A stretch of 64,000 bases of DNA from JARIHD01 sp963815935 (GCA_963815935.1 CAWFIL010000002.1:420164-484163), one strand, 5' to 3'; positions 39,611 through 49,046 are shown, counted from the first letter of the stretch. The notes: generated by a model not told the origin, from the letters alone. Program-made: numbers and translations.

Positions 39611-42600
39611 ATGGCACAGTTACTCAATTACACCCGGTTCAAAAGCCCGTCGACCGCAGTGGCAACTGTAGATATTACCATCCCGGCTACGTCGGCTAAC
39701 TCAAAGCTTGTTGTAGTGGCTGCTGGCGGTGCAACCATCCAGGCCAAGTTGGGTGTAGGCGGCAGTAATTTTACACAGCGCACCAACTCCCTCGACAACC
39801 GGCAAGTCATTGCCCAGGATATTGTTGACGCCTCTGGCGGGACGACGACTATCGAGTTTGCGCTCAATGGTGCCGAAAATATCGATGGTGTAATTTACGA
39901 ATTTGCCACAGGTACGTTAGGTAACTTCTTGACCGGTGCTGCTGAGGCCTCTAATGCGACGGATGCACAAGGCCAGGTTGCAACCGGTTCGATTACTACT
40001 GTAAATCCAGCGGTTATCTTTATGATGTTTACAGCTGCCGATAACTTTTCTACTGCTGCCCGCAAGTTTTGGGGTATGGAACCGGTCGGTCGTCAGGATG
40101 CTAATGAGTACATCCAGAATGATCCCTCCAAATCGAAGTACTGGTCAATGATTGGCATATCCGATCAAAATACTCCGGGCACATTTACGGGCATTAGTTC
40201 GCACGTACAAGGTAGCACGCATCAGTCGGTGATTTGGGCGTACGAAAACCTAGATACTGGTACACCTACCTACACTAACCCGTACCCTACCGCCATCGCG
40301 GCCGAGAATTCACGGCCAGGGTCGTTATATGCCTCGTGGTTTGGGGGTGACACAAGCCCCAATATCGCGGGCTATACCGATAGCATTTCATACCTTCCCG
40401 GTGACACGGTTAATTTTAAGGTTGATTCTAACAATGTTGGTTTTATCGTACAGATTTATCGCGTGGGTGGGTATGGGTATGTTGCATTCGCTGGCAAGTA
40501 CCAGACGACGGTTACTGGCACTCCTGCCGCACAGCCATCACCCACTATTGATTCCTACGGTGGTACGGTTTGTGCTTGGTCGACGACGGCTACCTGGGCT
40601 ATCCCCTCAACTGCCACTACTGGGGTATATGCATACAATATGCGACGTTCGGATAATCTGTCGTTTTTGGCGCAAGGGCTTTTTGTTGTTCGCGGTACTC
40701 CGCCTGTAACCCAGGGTAGCAAAATCGCGTTAGTTACTGCTGACTTCACTTGGCAGGCATACAACGTATGGGGTGCTACTACTGATAGCGGTAGCGGGTA
40801 TGGCGGCTTTACCGGCCGCAGCCTATATGGCACAGCGCCGAGTAGTATAAATAACGCCAGCCGCGCTTTTGCGGCCAGCTACGACCGTCCATTTGGAACG
40901 GTGTCGGCCAATAGCATAACGTATTTCTGGGATTCCGAGGCAGGCTTAGTCAACTTTTTGGAGCTGAATGGCTACGACATTGATTATTACACCTCGGTCG
41001 ATCTCGAACGGGACCCGACTATTCTGTCTAAATATAAAATTGCCATTAGCTCGGGCCACGATGAATATTGGTCGGTAAACAGGCGTGACGCATTCGAAAA
41101 TGCGCGTGATGCCGGTACTAACCTGATGTTCTTTTCTTCCAATACGTCGCTATGGCACGTACGTTTCGACCCGGCTGACACCAATTTCCGTAAGATGATC
41201 TGTTACAAAGATTCGCACAATACAACGGGCTACGATAACACTACTACATACGACCCCATAACTTACACCGGTACCTGGCGTGATATACGTACGACGGTTG
41301 GCGGCGTGAACAACACCAACCGTCGTCCGGAATCGGGTATGACCGGCCAGTGGTTCATTGGCAATGGAACCTTCGTAGGCCGCGCGGTTGTGCCGGATTC
41401 GTACAAAAGCCTGCCTGCCTGGCGCAATACCCGGATCGCTAGCGGTTCGACGATTAGCGTACGAGGTACAAATAGTAATTCGATAACTACCGCTGGCACT
41501 AGCGGCACCCTAGACCAGCCTGTGGCTACTCAGATTGGTGATTTGCTAATTGTTGCTGCTACGTTTACATCGGCCAATCCGGGCTTTGACGGTAACGGTC
41601 TCTATGTAGTGCGCCAAACAACCGACGCTAATGGCCTGACGACCGTTATCCTGCAATCGTATGCCAATCTGGCGAGCAACGCTACATTTACCTTTACGTG
41701 GAATGCGACTTGCTTGGCATCGTTTTCGATTGTCGCGTACGCCAATGCTGTTTGGCAGGATACGGACAGCTCGATCATTAAGGACGATGCTGGCGGCGCA
41801 ACACACACCACCCGCTCGATGCTAAGCGGCAATAATGACCGTTGGGCGGTATGTGTTTTTGGTGATGCAACCAGCTCAAATGGCACTGCCACAACATCGT
41901 GGACTCCTGGCGCTGGCCTGACGTTGCGTGCGCAGGCCGATAACTCTGCGGCTGGTACGGGCCCCTGGAGTTCGGTTGCGATTATGGACACTAATGGCGC
42001 CGTATCGCAGGCGTTGCATCAATACTCGGCAACAGCCCAGTTTGCGAACTCACGTGCTGCCGCTGGTATTATGTATATCTCGCCTGGCCAACCGCTGTAT
42101 GCATCAACCATTGGCGCGGAATGGGACTATGTTAAGGCCGACGAGCCATCTACGCCTACTAATATGGTGATGCTGTCCACCGAAGCTGTGCCACTACGTG
42201 GGCAGGCTGCCAATTACAATGGCAACTCGTATGGCGGCAACGGCACGTTTATATACGGGTATTCGCTCTATAAGGCAGCCTCAGGTGCGTTGGTATTTAA
42301 CTCCGGCAGCTGGCGCTACACTTGGGGTATCAGCCGTATACGTGGCGGAGCGACGGATATCAACGGAATTATTGACCCGGCGATGCAGCAAATGGTGATC
42401 AACCTCGTCCGTGACATGGCTCAATCGCCCGTTACGCTGCTTGGTACGGTGGGCAATAACGATGCGACCGCGTTGGTTGACCCAGGTGCGGCTGCGTCGC
42501 CGGCTGCCTATGGCTTCGACGTTACGTCGACGCAATATCAGAGTATCTTCCCGGCTGCAACTGAGCCCCAAAACCTGGATTCTAGTGACGGCAACGACTA

Positions 42601-43075
42601 CAATTTGGGTACATTGTTTAGCGCCGACGCCGACGGAAAAATCCATGGTGTGCGTTGGTATTTTCCGGGTACCCTGCCAGACGCATCGGTCGTAGGTGTT
42701 CTGTACAGTTGGACTAGTGACGCTGCTGGTACCGAACTGGCGCGGGTAACATTTCATAACCCGCAAACGGGTTGGAACGAAGCACTCTTTGCGGCGCCGG
42801 TTGACATTGCAGCAAACACCAAATACCTAGTGTCGGTATGGACTTCGGACCACTTCGTATCCTCAGTCGGTACATTCGCATCGGCCGGTATTGCGAATGG
42901 CAACTTAACGGCGCCGCAGGATGTCTCGGGCGCGCACAATGGTAAGTTTTTGGTCAGCGCTGGTTCGCCGTCGTATCCGACGTCGACATTTGGTAGTAAC
43001 TGCTACTTTGCAGATGTGTTGTTTGTAGGCAGCGCCACCCTGCTCTTTGAGGGCTGGGGCTTGCCAATGAACTAG
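39611..43075 (+). CDS. Large protein with DMFase-like core and DUF4082 C-terminus
   Basis: The 1154-residue protein has an N-terminal beta-sandwich of about 220 residues (ATVDITIPATSANSKLVVVA). A region resembling the N,N-dimethylformamidase large-subunit fold follows (ISYLPGDTVNFKVDSN, VQIYRVGGYG, SGHDEYWSVNRRDAFENARD, FFSSNTSLWHVRF). Two more sandwich segments precede a C-terminal DUF4082-type domain (HGVRWYFPGTLPDASVVGV, TELARVTFHNPQTGWNE, NTKYLVSVWTSDHF). It has no signal peptide. The SGHDEYWS stretch with its His, Asp and Glu may be catalytic or metal-binding. The partner small subunit of real DMFase is absent, so a polysaccharide-binding or fibre role is equally possible. Confidence 0.8.
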   Translation: MAQLLNYTRFKSPSTAVATVDITIPATSANSKLVVVAAGGATIQAKLGVGGSNFTQRTNSLDNRQVIAQDIVDASGGTTTIEFALNGAENIDGVIYEFATGTLGNFLTGAAEASNATDAQGQVATGSITTVNPAVIFMMFTAADNFSTAARKFWGMEPVGRQDANEYIQNDPSKSKYWSMIGISDQNTPGTFTGISSHVQGSTHQSVIWAYENLDTGTPTYTNPYPTAIAAENSRPGSLYASWFGGDTSPNIAGYTDSISYLPGDTVNFKVDSNNVGFIVQIYRVGGYGYVAFAGKYQTTVTGTPAAQPSPTIDSYGGTVCAWSTTATWAIPSTATTGVYAYNMRRSDNLSFLAQGLFVVRGTPPVTQGSKIALVTADFTWQAYNVWGATTDSGSGYGGFTGRSLYGTAPSSINNASRAFAASYDRPFGTVSANSITYFWDSEAGLVNFLELNGYDIDYYTSVDLERDPTILSKYKIAISSGHDEYWSVNRRDAFENARDAGTNLMFFSSNTSLWHVRFDPADTNFRKMICYKDSHNTTGYDNTTTYDPITYTGTWRDIRTTVGGVNNTNRRPESGMTGQWFIGNGTFVGRAVVPDSYKSLPAWRNTRIASGSTISVRGTNSNSITTAGTSGTLDQPVATQIGDLLIVAATFTSANPGFDGNGLYVVRQTTDANGLTTVILQSYANLASNATFTFTWNATCLASFSIVAYANAVWQDTDSSIIKDDAGGATHTTRSMLSGNNDRWAVCVFGDATSSNGTATTSWTPGAGLTLRAQADNSAAGTGPWSSVAIMDTNGAVSQALHQYSATAQFANSRAAAGIMYISPGQPLYASTIGAEWDYVKADEPSTPTNMVMLSTEAVPLRGQAANYNGNSYGGNGTFIYGYSLYKAASGALVFNSGSWRYTWGISRIRGGATDINGIIDPAMQQMVINLVRDMAQSPVTLLGTVGNNDATALVDPGAAASPAAYGFDVTSTQYQSIFPAATEPQNLDSSDGNDYNLGTLFSADADGKIHGVRWYFPGTLPDASVVGVLYSWTSDAAGTELARVTFHNPQTGWNEALFAAPVDIAANTKYLVSVWTSDHFVSSVGTFASAGIANGNLTAPQDVSGAHNGKFLVSAGSPSYPTSTFGSNCYFADVLFVGSATLLFEGWGLPMN

Positions 43076-43084
43076 CAAGGGCGC

Positions 43085-44479
43085 TTAGTCGTCTAGGTCC
43101 GGATTACTGATTACTACTTGCGTGTCGAGCAGCTCTTGACGTCTGCTCGCTGCCTCGGACGCAGGGATTACCGCGCTAAGTGCGCTACCAAAGACTCGAC
43201 GGACTGCGGGGGAGTGTTTGAGGCGGCTGCGACGCTCTATGTGGGTGCTGGGAGATTCGTAGGTAATGTGCGGCAAAACGCGACTTGTTGCGGCTTTGGT
43301 CTGAACGAGGCGATTGGCAAAGGCCTCCCTGATGCCCCCGGCAAACTCGCTGTTGCCATTTACAAGGATACGGTTGTTTTTTCCAACACGCATAGATCGG
43401 ATAATATCTCGCAGCACTTGCCCATCCAGGGCGTCAAAGGTTGTGTAGCGCCCTTCGGTAACGGTCTCGACTATCCTATCAATGTGGCTGTTGCCCACTA
43501 CATCTCGGGCAGTTGTTTCTAGCTGCATGGGTACGGCTAGACGTGAGGTTTTGTCGTCGACAACTGCTATCGATTCAAGGCCGTAGTGCCATGGGTCGAA
43601 GTCGTAGATTTCAAGCCCCCGACATAGCCGTAGCTTGTCTATTGCTGATTGGGGGATGGTATCGGTGCCAACTTCGGTAAGCCCTGCCAATGATGCAAGA
43701 ACATCAATGCGCGGATCGGCAACACCAATAATGGGATGCCTGAACTCGAGCCGTTGCCCATGCACAGTGGTTGAGGCATCTTTGCTATGCGGAAAGGCTT
43801 CGCTTACCACAACTCCCGGCTCCAGGCCGGCGTCAAGTTGCAGTAGCCGTAGCGCATTTATATTATATTGTGTTGCGGCCAGATATTGGCTACCCTGCTG
43901 GTCACCCGAGAATAGCATTTGTTCGTAGCGTCCACCGTCTTTGTCTGTCGTGGTGTGTGTAACTGCGGTGCTGATGTGTGTGGAGAGGATCATTGCCATC
44001 AGGCCGTGGCGTGCGGCAATAGTCCCAATTGCATCAATGGCGTGCCAGTATCTATCGACCGACTCCAGCGGGCCCGCTGGAGCGGTACGGATCTCGGAGA
44101 TATCCGAATCGGGTTGGTCGGGGTTGTAGGTGTTGCCAACGAACGGGTTCACCAAAATAGGCCAGCGGTACTCGTTGGGCCAGACTATTTGGCCTTTGCC
44201 GGGGGTGGGCACGCTCATTGTGCCCTGCACTTCGTGTACGATTTGTTCGTATAGGTCTTCTTTGTCGTGAGACCTGCTGTTTGATGGTTGACTTGGGTCG
44301 GAGGCAAACTCATATTCTATTTCTGCGCCAAACGTTGCACGCAGCCCGAGTGCTTGCGTTGTTTGGTCCAACTCGAGTAGGCGCTCGGCAACAGCATCTT
44401 GCTCGTTACCGTCCAAGATTGCTTCAACGCCATAGCGCAGCCCGGCGGCTTCGCCGATTACAACAGGTATATAAGACAT
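43085..44479 (-). CDS. Amidoligase-like (glutamate-cysteine ligase-fold) protein
   Basis: The 464-residue protein is not identifiable by name. It opens with a domain in which FGAEIEYEF recalls the GxExE motif of carboxylate-amine ligases and amidoligases. SEIRTAP, an MAMILSTHIS strand and GQRLEFRHP follow in similar places. In those enzymes these acidic and histidine residues bind ATP-magnesium and substrate. The C-terminal part is helical with an AFANRLVQTKAA region. It is a stand-alone leftward gene that converges with the preceding fibre-like gene by 9 bases. The fold call is pattern-based and not tested. Confidence 0.5.
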   Translation of the reverse strand: MSYIPVVIGEAAGLRYGVEAILDGNEQDAVAERLLELDQTTQALGLRATFGAEIEYEFASDPSQPSNSRSHDKEDLYEQIVHEVQGTMSVPTPGKGQIVWPNEYRWPILVNPFVGNTYNPDQPDSDISEIRTAPAGPLESVDRYWHAIDAIGTIAARHGLMAMILSTHISTAVTHTTTDKDGGRYEQMLFSGDQQGSQYLAATQYNINALRLLQLDAGLEPGVVVSEAFPHSKDASTTVHGQRLEFRHPIIGVADPRIDVLASLAGLTEVGTDTIPQSAIDKLRLCRGLEIYDFDPWHYGLESIAVVDDKTSRLAVPMQLETTARDVVGNSHIDRIVETVTEGRYTTFDALDGQVLRDIIRSMRVGKNNRILVNGNSEFAGGIREAFANRLVQTKAATSRVLPHITYESPSTHIERRSRLKHSPAVRRVFGSALSAVIPASEAASRRQELLDTQVVISNPDLDD

Positions 44480-44570
44480 AGCAAGGATTACCTTACAATA
44501 AATACCAAGATATTAATAGATGCAAAAATATAAATACGCATATAAAGCAACCAAACGTTGTGGCGATCTA

Positions 44571-44598
44571 TTGCAAGCTTTTAGCGAGCCCGTATACT
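44571..44598 (+). promoter_or_regulatory. Predicted promoter of the SIMPL gene
   Basis: TTGCAA (44571-44576), a 16-base spacer and TATACT (44593-44598) lie 25 bases upstream of the ATG at 44624. A CGAGGG ribosome site is present. The rest of the 144-base gap 44480-44623 is AT-rich without further features. Confidence 0.6.
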
Positions 44599-44623
44599 TA
44601 GAGCATAACGAGGGTTTACTACG

Positions 44624-45385
44624 ATGTCAGACACAAATACTCCACAAGCGCGCAGGCTCAATTTAGTAATAGATATGCGGCTAATTATCATCTTACTATT
44701 GGTCGCCGTCGTCGCCATGCTACTAATTTGGAAGCCGTGGTCTAGCGATGGCATTGGTACTCGCAGCATCAAGGTTACGGGCGAGGCTACCATTACTGCC
44801 AAGCCGGACGAGTTTGTCTTTTACCCCAGTTACGAATTTAAAAATGCCGACAAAACAGCCGCTCTGGCCGACCTTAGCAAGAAGAGCGATGACGTTGTGG
44901 CTAAACTTAAGTCTTTGGGTGTGAGTGACAGCAAGATCAAGACGAATTCTAGCGGCTACGATATGCCTATGTACTACGACTATGCCGATAATAATACGGC
45001 CACCTATACGTTGCAGCTAACGGTAACGGTCGGCTCTCTCGACTTAGCTCAAAAGGTCGAAGACTATCTGGTCACTACCTCGCCCAGTGGTTCGGTCTCG
45101 CCGCAAGCTAATTTTAGCGACGCCAAACAGAAGACTCTAGAGGCGCAGGCTCGCGATAAAGCAACAAAAGACGCCCGAGCTAAGGGTGAACAAATGGCCA
45201 AAAACTTAGGCTTTTCGCTTGGCAAGGTAAAAACAGTCGAAGACGGCACCGGCTTTGGGACAATTTATCCCATGGCTAGCGGTTCGGCTTTGATGGCGCA
45301 AGATAGTAAGACTTCTAGCCTGCAGGTACAGCCTGGTGAGAATGACCTCAACTACTCTGTTGCGGTCACCTACTTTATCCGCTAA
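44624..45385 (+). CDS. SIMPL-domain (DUF541) membrane-anchored protein
   Basis: The 253-residue protein has a short N-terminus, one membrane span (LIIILLLVAVVAMLLIW) and an outside SIMPL domain. Typical strands are IKVTGEATITAKPDEFVFYP near residue 49 and the long helix TLEAQARDKATKDARAKGEQ, with the YSVAVTYFIR ending. Family members are found in envelope stress and many CPR genomes; the exact role is unknown. The stop overlaps the convergent SIS gene by 11 bases. The promoter is TTGCAA/TATACT. Confidence 0.88.
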   Translation: MSDTNTPQARRLNLVIDMRLIIILLLVAVVAMLLIWKPWSSDGIGTRSIKVTGEATITAKPDEFVFYPSYEFKNADKTAALADLSKKSDDVVAKLKSLGVSDSKIKTNSSGYDMPMYYDYADNNTATYTLQLTVTVGSLDLAQKVEDYLVTTSPSGSVSPQANFSDAKQKTLEAQARDKATKDARAKGEQMAKNLGFSLGKVKTVEDGTGFGTIYPMASGSALMAQDSKTSSLQVQPGENDLNYSVAVTYFIR

Positions 45386-46625
45386 CGGTATACCTTACGA
45401 GTTTGCCGGTCCAGTAATTAATGTGTTGTTGGCGCACCTCGTCACTCATGACGTGTGTTGAAGTAATCCGTTCGTACCCTTCCTCAACTCGTCGTGCAGC
45501 CATGGCAACGCTTAGCCATTGCAGAATAATACCGCTACCCATGAGGTTCATGAAGTGGGGTATATTAATTGCCGGGAACACGTCGGGCTGTGCTAACAGA
45601 TCGGCCGAATGGCCTTGATACATGCTGTATGTTTCGGCAATGAGTATAGGAAACTTGCCAGTTCTTTGGAGCTCTTGGTATAGCGTAACGTGGTAGGGCG
45701 TTAGCCCCTCGATGGCGAGCAATATCACTGGCTGTCCGGGCTTAATTGGCTGTAGCCGGAAGGCGTGGTCATGCTCGGCCAGTTCGTGGCACATGCTAAA
45801 AATTTGTGGTCCGCCGGCCATCAATGAATCGCCCATTTTAGCGGCCACATAGTCTGACCCTTCGCCCAAAATCGCCACTGCGTTACAGTCGGGGATTTGA
45901 GCGACAATATCACGTGCCCACACTGCGGCGTGCCTAGACAGGTTGCTCATCCACATAGGATTGCGAAGAACGTCGTTGCGGAGGTTGTCCTCCAAGCGTG
46001 GATGTATATGGCCTCGCCGCTTACCGATTGCTAGTGCTGCATCCAGTGCTAAAGCCTGTGCACTGAGTGTGGTTACCGATGGAATGTGCGGTTCGGCTCG
46101 CCGGGCATGTGTGCGCAGGCTGATCTCTTCTGGCTGAGGGTCTCCGTACGGTGACGACGCGGGTGCGTCGCTTAGTAGCACTCGCAGACCTGGCTTGGTG
46201 CGCAGCGCAGCTAGTGCATCGGTGGCTTCGCTATTCCGGCCGGTAGCGCTAATGGCGAATTTGAGCGTTTGCTCATTCTCGAAGCGGTCGCCCCGGGCAC
46301 TATATGTCAATGCGTTTACCGCGCGAGTAGGTATGCCGGCAAATCGCTCAAAAGCCAAGACTGTAGCCTCGGCGACGCGCAGAGAATCGCCAGAGCCAAC
46401 CGCCAGGCAGCGGTCGATTCCCTTCTGCACGCAGGTTTGGGCTAATTCGTCCACGACGTGTTCGTTGGCGTTAAGCGCAGCAACAACTGTTTCTGGCTGG
46501 CTACGCAGCGCTTCGACAGTGGGGCGAAGTGGCATGAGCGTGTCTGCAGGCTCGGCTGGCGGCATCCAGTCGTTATCTATTAGCCACGGGTTTAACTCGT
46601 AGTCCTCGTGTAACGCTAAGGTCAT
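45375..46625 (-). CDS. SIS-domain protein (sugar-phosphate isomerase type)
   Basis: The 416-residue protein contains two SIS halves like those of glucosamine-6-phosphate synthase and AgaS. The first has CLAVGSGDSLRVAEATVLAF near residue 74, the second VAILGEGSDYVAAKMGDSL near residue 250. The helix RNPMWMSNLSRHAAVW joins them. No glutaminase domain is present. It may isomerise or deaminate a phosphosugar, or serve as a sensor. A good AAGGAG ribosome site lies 11 bases before the ATG. It stands between the SIMPL gene and an anchored protein and is probably a single unit. Confidence 0.82.
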   Translation of the reverse strand: MTLALHEDYELNPWLIDNDWMPPAEPADTLMPLRPTVEALRSQPETVVAALNANEHVVDELAQTCVQKGIDRCLAVGSGDSLRVAEATVLAFERFAGIPTRAVNALTYSARGDRFENEQTLKFAISATGRNSEATDALAALRTKPGLRVLLSDAPASSPYGDPQPEEISLRTHARRAEPHIPSVTTLSAQALALDAALAIGKRRGHIHPRLEDNLRNDVLRNPMWMSNLSRHAAVWARDIVAQIPDCNAVAILGEGSDYVAAKMGDSLMAGGPQIFSMCHELAEHDHAFRLQPIKPGQPVILLAIEGLTPYHVTLYQELQRTGKFPILIAETYSMYQGHSADLLAQPDVFPAINIPHFMNLMGSGIILQWLSVAMAARRVEEGYERITSTHVMSDEVRQQHINYWTGKLVRYTVSG

Positions 46626-46730
46626 GAGTCTCGTCCAACTCCTTGCTATCTACGGCTCTCTAAGTAGCCACTAGTTTACACCATATGCGAACATTAGCCG
46701 ATAGATATATAGAGTAGTGAGGCGTGCTTG

Positions 46731-47603
46731 CTAGTCGACGACGCTGACGGTAATAAACCCGTCGTATTGCCAGGCGTCGGCAGTTTGACCGGTGCGGAAA
46801 GTCGAGATGTGTAAGATATACGTACCGTTAGGTGCACTGCCCGCGCCTACGAGCATTGTAAATGAAGTGCCGCTTGTAATCGCCAGTGAGGCATCCATGC
46901 CGATGCCAGGCACGGCACCGCTGTCTACCGAAGAAGGTGTATTGACGATAGCTGCATCGGGGGAGCTAACGGTGACGAGCGCCTGGGGTAGCAAGCCGCT
47001 CCTAGATATGGTTACGCTGTTTGCACTAAGGGTCAGATCGCCGCCATAGTAGGCTTTCTCGCCCTTGGCATTATTAAGGCTGATAAGCGTGCCCGGTGCT
47101 ACCTGCCCTGCCTGAGTGATAATGGTAGTAAAGTCGGCCTGAACAGGTGTGGGATCGGGCGCGGTAATGGGCGTGCTTGTGCTATCGGTCGCCGTTGGTG
47201 CGGCTGGTGTTGGCGTGCTATCAGTCGGTGGCGCAACGGCTACTGCCGGGCTGGGCGTAGGTGCTGTGACTGCCGGAGTCGATGGGAACGGTGTAGGGTC
47301 GGCCGACTGTGCAAGAAGTGCTGTAGCTGTAGATTTGGGCTCAATGGGTGGCGTGGCTACCTTTGGTGTGGTTGTGCTTTCTCCCAGAACTTGTGGGGCT
47401 GTGCCAGCATCGCTGGGTAGTTGCTCGGCAACGGCGGTGATTGGTTTTGGACTGGCAGCAACTGAGTGATGTCTGAATACACTCGTAAAATAAAAAATGC
47501 CTGCGCTAACAAGCAGACAGTCAAATAAAGCGGCTACGATTGGCATAGCTTTGATGTCGGTCACAGGTAAAACGGATAGGCTGGTTTTGCTGAGGGCGGT
47601 CAT
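46731..47603 (-). CDS. Hypothetical anchored protein with Pro/Thr linker
   Basis: The 290-residue protein has one membrane span (PIVAALFDCLLVSAGIFYF) after a short N-terminus. A 100-residue linker rich in Pro, Thr, Ala and Ser follows, then a C-terminal beta domain of about 120 residues (ITQAGQVAPGTLISLNNAKG onward). The linker probably carries the terminal domain through the cell wall. No cysteine is found in the outer domain and no enzymatic motif is visible. No ribosome site was seen before the ATG at 47603. Single gene. Confidence 0.7.
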   Translation of the reverse strand: MTALSKTSLSVLPVTDIKAMPIVAALFDCLLVSAGIFYFTSVFRHHSVAASPKPITAVAEQLPSDAGTAPQVLGESTTTPKVATPPIEPKSTATALLAQSADPTPFPSTPAVTAPTPSPAVAVAPPTDSTPTPAAPTATDSTSTPITAPDPTPVQADFTTIITQAGQVAPGTLISLNNAKGEKAYYGGDLTLSANSVTISRSGLLPQALVTVSSPDAAIVNTPSSVDSGAVPGIGMDASLAITSGTSFTMLVGAGSAPNGTYILHISTFRTGQTADAWQYDGFITVSVVD

Positions 47604-47676
47604 GTTCGGAAGTTGTTAAGCTATAACAAAACAATACCATAAGCTTGATGTATGGTCTAGATTTTTGATTTTCTGT

Positions 47677-48390
47677 CTAGTGGCTGTGAGCTTCTGGTCT
47701 GCTAAATGTCTTAGGCTGGTCAATGATGCACAGTGGCACCGTTGCGGCGTCGTATGGCGCCCGTCGCGGTACAAGAAGATTGCCGGGATGAAGCAGCTCT
47801 TGGTCTAATCGTAAGTCGTTGAGGCCGGTGCGCAAGGTGGTGCCAGCTACGGCTCGTTCTATGCGGTCACGCACGGTGCTACTGAGCGCCAGTGCGCCAG
47901 CTATGGCGGCGTCATGCTCCCCGAATCGCAACGTACGCTCCGCCCACCGTCCAAGTGATATCCAACCGTCCATAAATTGTTGTACGGCTAGCCGGCCCCC
48001 GTGTGCACCCCTGACAGCAAAGTATTGGGTGGGCGTCGTTATGCCAGCCTCGGGCATAGTGTCTAGGTGTGCCCGCAGCGAGTTCAAAAAACGCATCTGA
48101 GTGACTGTACTCTCGGCGTATGGCCCGTGTTCGGGCCGGTCCTCGCTGGCTGTAGATGTGGGTGTACTCACCTTGATGGCGTACTCACCTAATCGCATTA
48201 CATGCGAAAAACGTCCGCCTGCAACATAGTTGCCGCCAAGTGCGTGGACGGTATCAAATACAGCCGACTCCGGCGCTTTGTCCGAGGCCTCGTAAAAGGC
48301 ATCGACTACTGTCAATAAATTGTCAGCGTTGGGATCGTGTAATAACAGTTCGCCTGCAGCGGTTGCTTCGCAGCTGTCCATAAAGGTCAT
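47677..48390 (-). CDS. Protein-kinase-like fold, probable degenerate kinase
   Basis: I place the start at ATG 48390 (MTFMDSCEATAAGEL); the ORF could run about 35 residues further upstream, but that part overlaps a strong hairpin. The product of about 237 residues has no named family. Segments recall a small kinase: HVMRLGEYAIKVSTP for the VAIK lysine, LAVQQFMDGWISLGRW for the hinge, and LLHPGNLLV with CIIDQP for the catalytic and DFG loops. The usual HRD aspartate is not evident, so it may be inactive or may bind a different nucleotide. Leftward single gene. Confidence 0.5.
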   Translation of the reverse strand: MTFMDSCEATAAGELLLHDPNADNLLTVVDAFYEASDKAPESAVFDTVHALGGNYVAGGRFSHVMRLGEYAIKVSTPTSTASEDRPEHGPYAESTVTQMRFLNSLRAHLDTMPEAGITTPTQYFAVRGAHGGRLAVQQFMDGWISLGRWAERTLRFGEHDAAIAGALALSSTVRDRIERAVAGTTLRTGLNDLRLDQELLHPGNLLVPRRAPYDAATVPLCIIDQPKTFSRPEAHSH

Positions 48391-48424
48391 AGGTATTCCA
48401 AAATTTCTAGATAGTGTGTGGGAT

Positions 48425-48483
48425 GTGGGGCGGTGTCGAGGTGTTGCTTCTGCGAAGAATGCAGGTCTCGGACACCGCCCCAC
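48425..48483. other. Long GC-rich stem-loop upstream of the kinase-like gene
   Basis: Perfect 13-base arms (48425-48437 and 48471-48483) extend by a further CGAG/CTCG helix across a one-base bulge, and an inner CTTC/GAAG hairpin follows. It occupies the leader of the leftward gene 47677-48390. There is no U-tract on either strand. The 225-base gap 48391-48615 has no other convincing feature apart from short GC-rich hairpins near 48500-48533. Confidence 0.6.
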
Positions 48484-48615
48484 GGCAGCACACATGTTCG
48501 CGGAACGAACGTCAAGACAGCCCGGCGGGCTGGATGTACGTATCAGCGGAGTTGAGTGCTACCCCCGATGGTGTGGTTGTGCAGTGTTCTGCGGCTTGGT
48601 CGCCCGAGCGTCGTC

Positions 48616-48933
48616 TCAGCTGAAGATGCTGCTGAAGAGACTGCTCATGCTGACGCTGCTGCGATGGCCGTGGCCGTAGCCGTACGACTGCTGGTGGTGA
48701 ACCGGCCGACTGCTGTAGGTCGGGACGTGTCCGCCGCCGAGGCGAGCGCGCGTGCCATTCGCGGTGAAGCGAATGATCTCCTGCAACTCGCCAGGGTCCA
48801 GCGCCACGGTACCGCAGCCACGACAGGTGTCCAGCTCGATCCCGGAGGGGTCGATGTGCTTCGACATCTCCTGGCCGTACTTGCGGCACCCGATGGTGGG
48901 ACAGGTCTTCACGCCGTCCTGCAAACCGTTCAT
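48616..48933 (-). CDS. zf-TFIIB-type zinc-ribbon protein
   Basis: The 105-residue protein has CPTIGC near residue 11 and CRGCGTVALDPGELQEI near residue 37, the four-cysteine zinc ribbon and LDxGEL pattern of the zf-TFIIB-type small proteins. The C-terminus is a His/Ser/Gly/Tyr-rich low-complexity tail. Role unknown; some relatives are chaperone- or membrane-associated. The gene has strongly G/C-ending codons unlike its neighbours, which suggests transfer from a high-GC donor such as an Actinobacterium, or high expression. Its ribosome site is GAGGAAGG; its promoter is TTGACG-17-TATGAT at 49000-49028. Confidence 0.8.
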   Translation of the reverse strand: MNGLQDGVKTCPTIGCRKYGQEMSKHIDPSGIELDTCRGCGTVALDPGELQEIIRFTANGTRARLGGGHVPTYSSRPVHHQQSYGYGHGHRSSVSMSSLFSSIFS

Positions 48934-48999
48934 CGGTTTTCTGCCTTCCTCGTGCGTTTTTGTGCATTATGTATGCACCTGACAGGTAAAGCAGTCTAG

Positions 49000-49028
49000 A
49001 TCATATCCTATGAGTGACCGTGCGTCAA
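49000..49028 (-). promoter_or_regulatory. Predicted promoter of the zinc-ribbon gene
   Basis: On the minus strand TTGACG (49023-49028), a 17-base spacer and TATGAT (49000-49005) form a near-consensus promoter. The leader of about 60 bases contains a GTGCAT/ATGCAC hairpin at 48962-48978. The CRP-like palindrome at 49056-49071 would be centred about 70 bases upstream of the start. Confidence 0.6.
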
Positions 49029-49046
49029 CAAAGTGGCCAATGTTGG

